This document shows positions 4,582 through 5,030 of a DNA stretch of 5,030 nucleotides, piece after piece; position 1 is the stretch's first letter; each line of letters opens with the position of its first letter. Source of the DNA: Nitrosarchaeum sp. (GTDB lineage: Archaea; Thermoproteota; Nitrososphaeria; Nitrososphaerales; Nitrosopumilaceae); contig JABFSW010000104.1 in the NCBI GenBank assembly GCA_013140415.1, positions 1 through 5,030 of the forward strand, in the 5' to 3' direction. The notes beneath the pieces were generated by a model that saw only the letters and a list, made by a program, of their open reading frames with translations, did not search any database and was not told where the DNA came from. Made by a program: the position numbers and the translations under genes.

Positions 4582-5030
4582 TTATGTCATTAAACTAAAT
4601 TGAATGTTTTTCTTTTTCAATGTCTCAATTAGTTTATCTGCCTGTTCTTTTCCCTGTGTTTCTAAGCTTAGTGTGACTCCTGCAGAACCTGCGCTAATGT
4701 TTGAACTTAACCTATCATGAACTACTTCCACAATATTTGCATTAGCTGCACTGATTTCATCTACTATCTCCTTAAAGGCACCAGGTCTGTCAGGTAACAA
4801 AATCGATAATTTCAGTAAACGCCCCATTGTAGCCAAGCCTTTGTCTACTATTTGTCCTAAAAGATACATGTCTACATTACCTCCTGTTAAGATTGCGACA
4901 ACTTTCTTTCCAGGCGAGGGTTTTGCTGAAATCAAATAAGCCAAACCTACAACACCTGCAGGTTCAACTACAAATTTCATTCTCTCCATTAACAAAAACA
5001 TTGCTTTGATAATTTCTGAATCATCAACTA
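4582..5030 (-). CDS. ilvA: Threonine ammonia-lyase, C-terminal part with ACT domain (cut by window edge)
   Basis: The last 149 codons of a cytoplasmic PLP enzyme that deaminates threonine to 2-oxobutanoate, the entry to isoleucine synthesis. The frame is open through the right edge, so ATG 5001 is internal: VDDSEIIKAMFLL precedes and continues into it, as in homologues. Seen: VVEPAGVVGLAYL (visible residues about 20-32), VAILTGGNVDMYLL (about 44-57), which is the end of the fold-type II catalytic domain with its glycine-rich segment. LKLSILLPDRPGAF then begins an ACT domain of about 70 residues that ends at the stop. The single ACT domain resembles the short (about 400-residue) threonine dehydratases rather than the E. 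coli IlvA form with two ACT-like modules. ACT domains usually bind amino acids, so feedback control by isoleucine or valine is an inference. It is convergent with purE, with 2 bases between stops. Confidence 0.93.
   Translation of the reverse strand, partial: VDDSEIIKAMFLLMERMKFVVEPAGVVGLAYLISAKPSPGKKVVAILTGGNVDMYLLGQIVDKGLATMGRLLKLSILLPDRPGAFKEIVDEISAANANIVEVVHDRLSSNISAGSAGVTLSLETQGKEQADKLIETLKKKNIQFSLMT
4607..4617 (+). terminator. T-rich tract, candidate terminator of purE
   Basis: TTTTTCTTTTT on the plus strand begins 27 bases after the purE stop. It fits an archaeal T-tract terminator. On the other strand it encodes the lysine run near the C-terminus of IlvA (LKKKNIQF). Confidence 0.5.

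Noticed and set aside
4570..4605. Weak inverted repeat (ATTCAA ... TTGAAT) at the purE/ilvA junction
   Set aside because: Only six pairs with a loop of about 24 bases in AT-rich DNA; the T-tracts are a better explanation of termination.
4999..5001. ATG 5001 as the start of a free-standing ACT protein
   Set aside because: The frame stays open to the window edge and the upstream codons read VDDSEIIKA, matching the conserved run-in of threonine ammonia-lyase; the gene is simply cut.

Overview
The window is AT-rich (roughly one third G+C by eye). It reads as a piece of a Nitrosopumilus-like ammonia-oxidising archaeon (Nitrososphaerota/Thaumarchaeota). Support for this is the low G+C and lysine/isoleucine-rich proteins, and genes that mostly lack a Shine-Dalgarno but carry an A/T-rich TATA-like box about 26 bases before the chosen start codon. 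It is further supported by tiny CxxC proteins, an F420/flavin luciferase-like oxidoreductase, and an archaeal-type threonine ammonia-lyase with an ACT tail. The genus is an inference from style, not from a search.

Layout, left to right. (1) 1-321, minus: N-terminal part of a luciferase-like (LLM) oxidoreductase, running off the left edge. (2) 322-570: intergenic DNA with three tandem copies of a 12-base repeat. (3) 571-720, plus: a candidate 49-residue protein of unknown function. (4) 723-1391, minus: sugar-1-phosphate nucleotidyltransferase, convergent with (3). The two stop codons are 2 bases apart and sit inside or beside an 8-bp perfect inverted repeat. (5) 1482-2670, minus: a compact four-gene cluster transcribed right to left. 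It contains a four-helix membrane protein, a 41-residue Cys-rich putative zinc protein, a DedA-family membrane protein, and a 33-residue His/Cys protein. The first three are separated by a single base each. (6) 2723-3865, minus: purK. (7) 4004-4579, plus: purE, divergent from purK across a 138-base promoter region. (8) 4582-5030, minus: C-terminal part of threonine ammonia-lyase (ilvA), convergent with purE with 2 bases between the stops.

How they work together. PurK and PurE catalyse consecutive steps of purine synthesis (AIR to N5-CAIR to CAIR), and the divergent arrangement would let one short region control both. IlvA makes 2-oxobutanoate for isoleucine. The nucleotidyltransferase probably supplies NDP-sugars for glycans. 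The membrane protein/zinc protein/DedA cluster has no assigned pathway. It is the part of the window most likely to hold something undescribed, because two of its four genes are short enough to be dropped by ordinary gene callers.

No RNA gene, CRISPR array, insertion sequence or prophage gene was seen.
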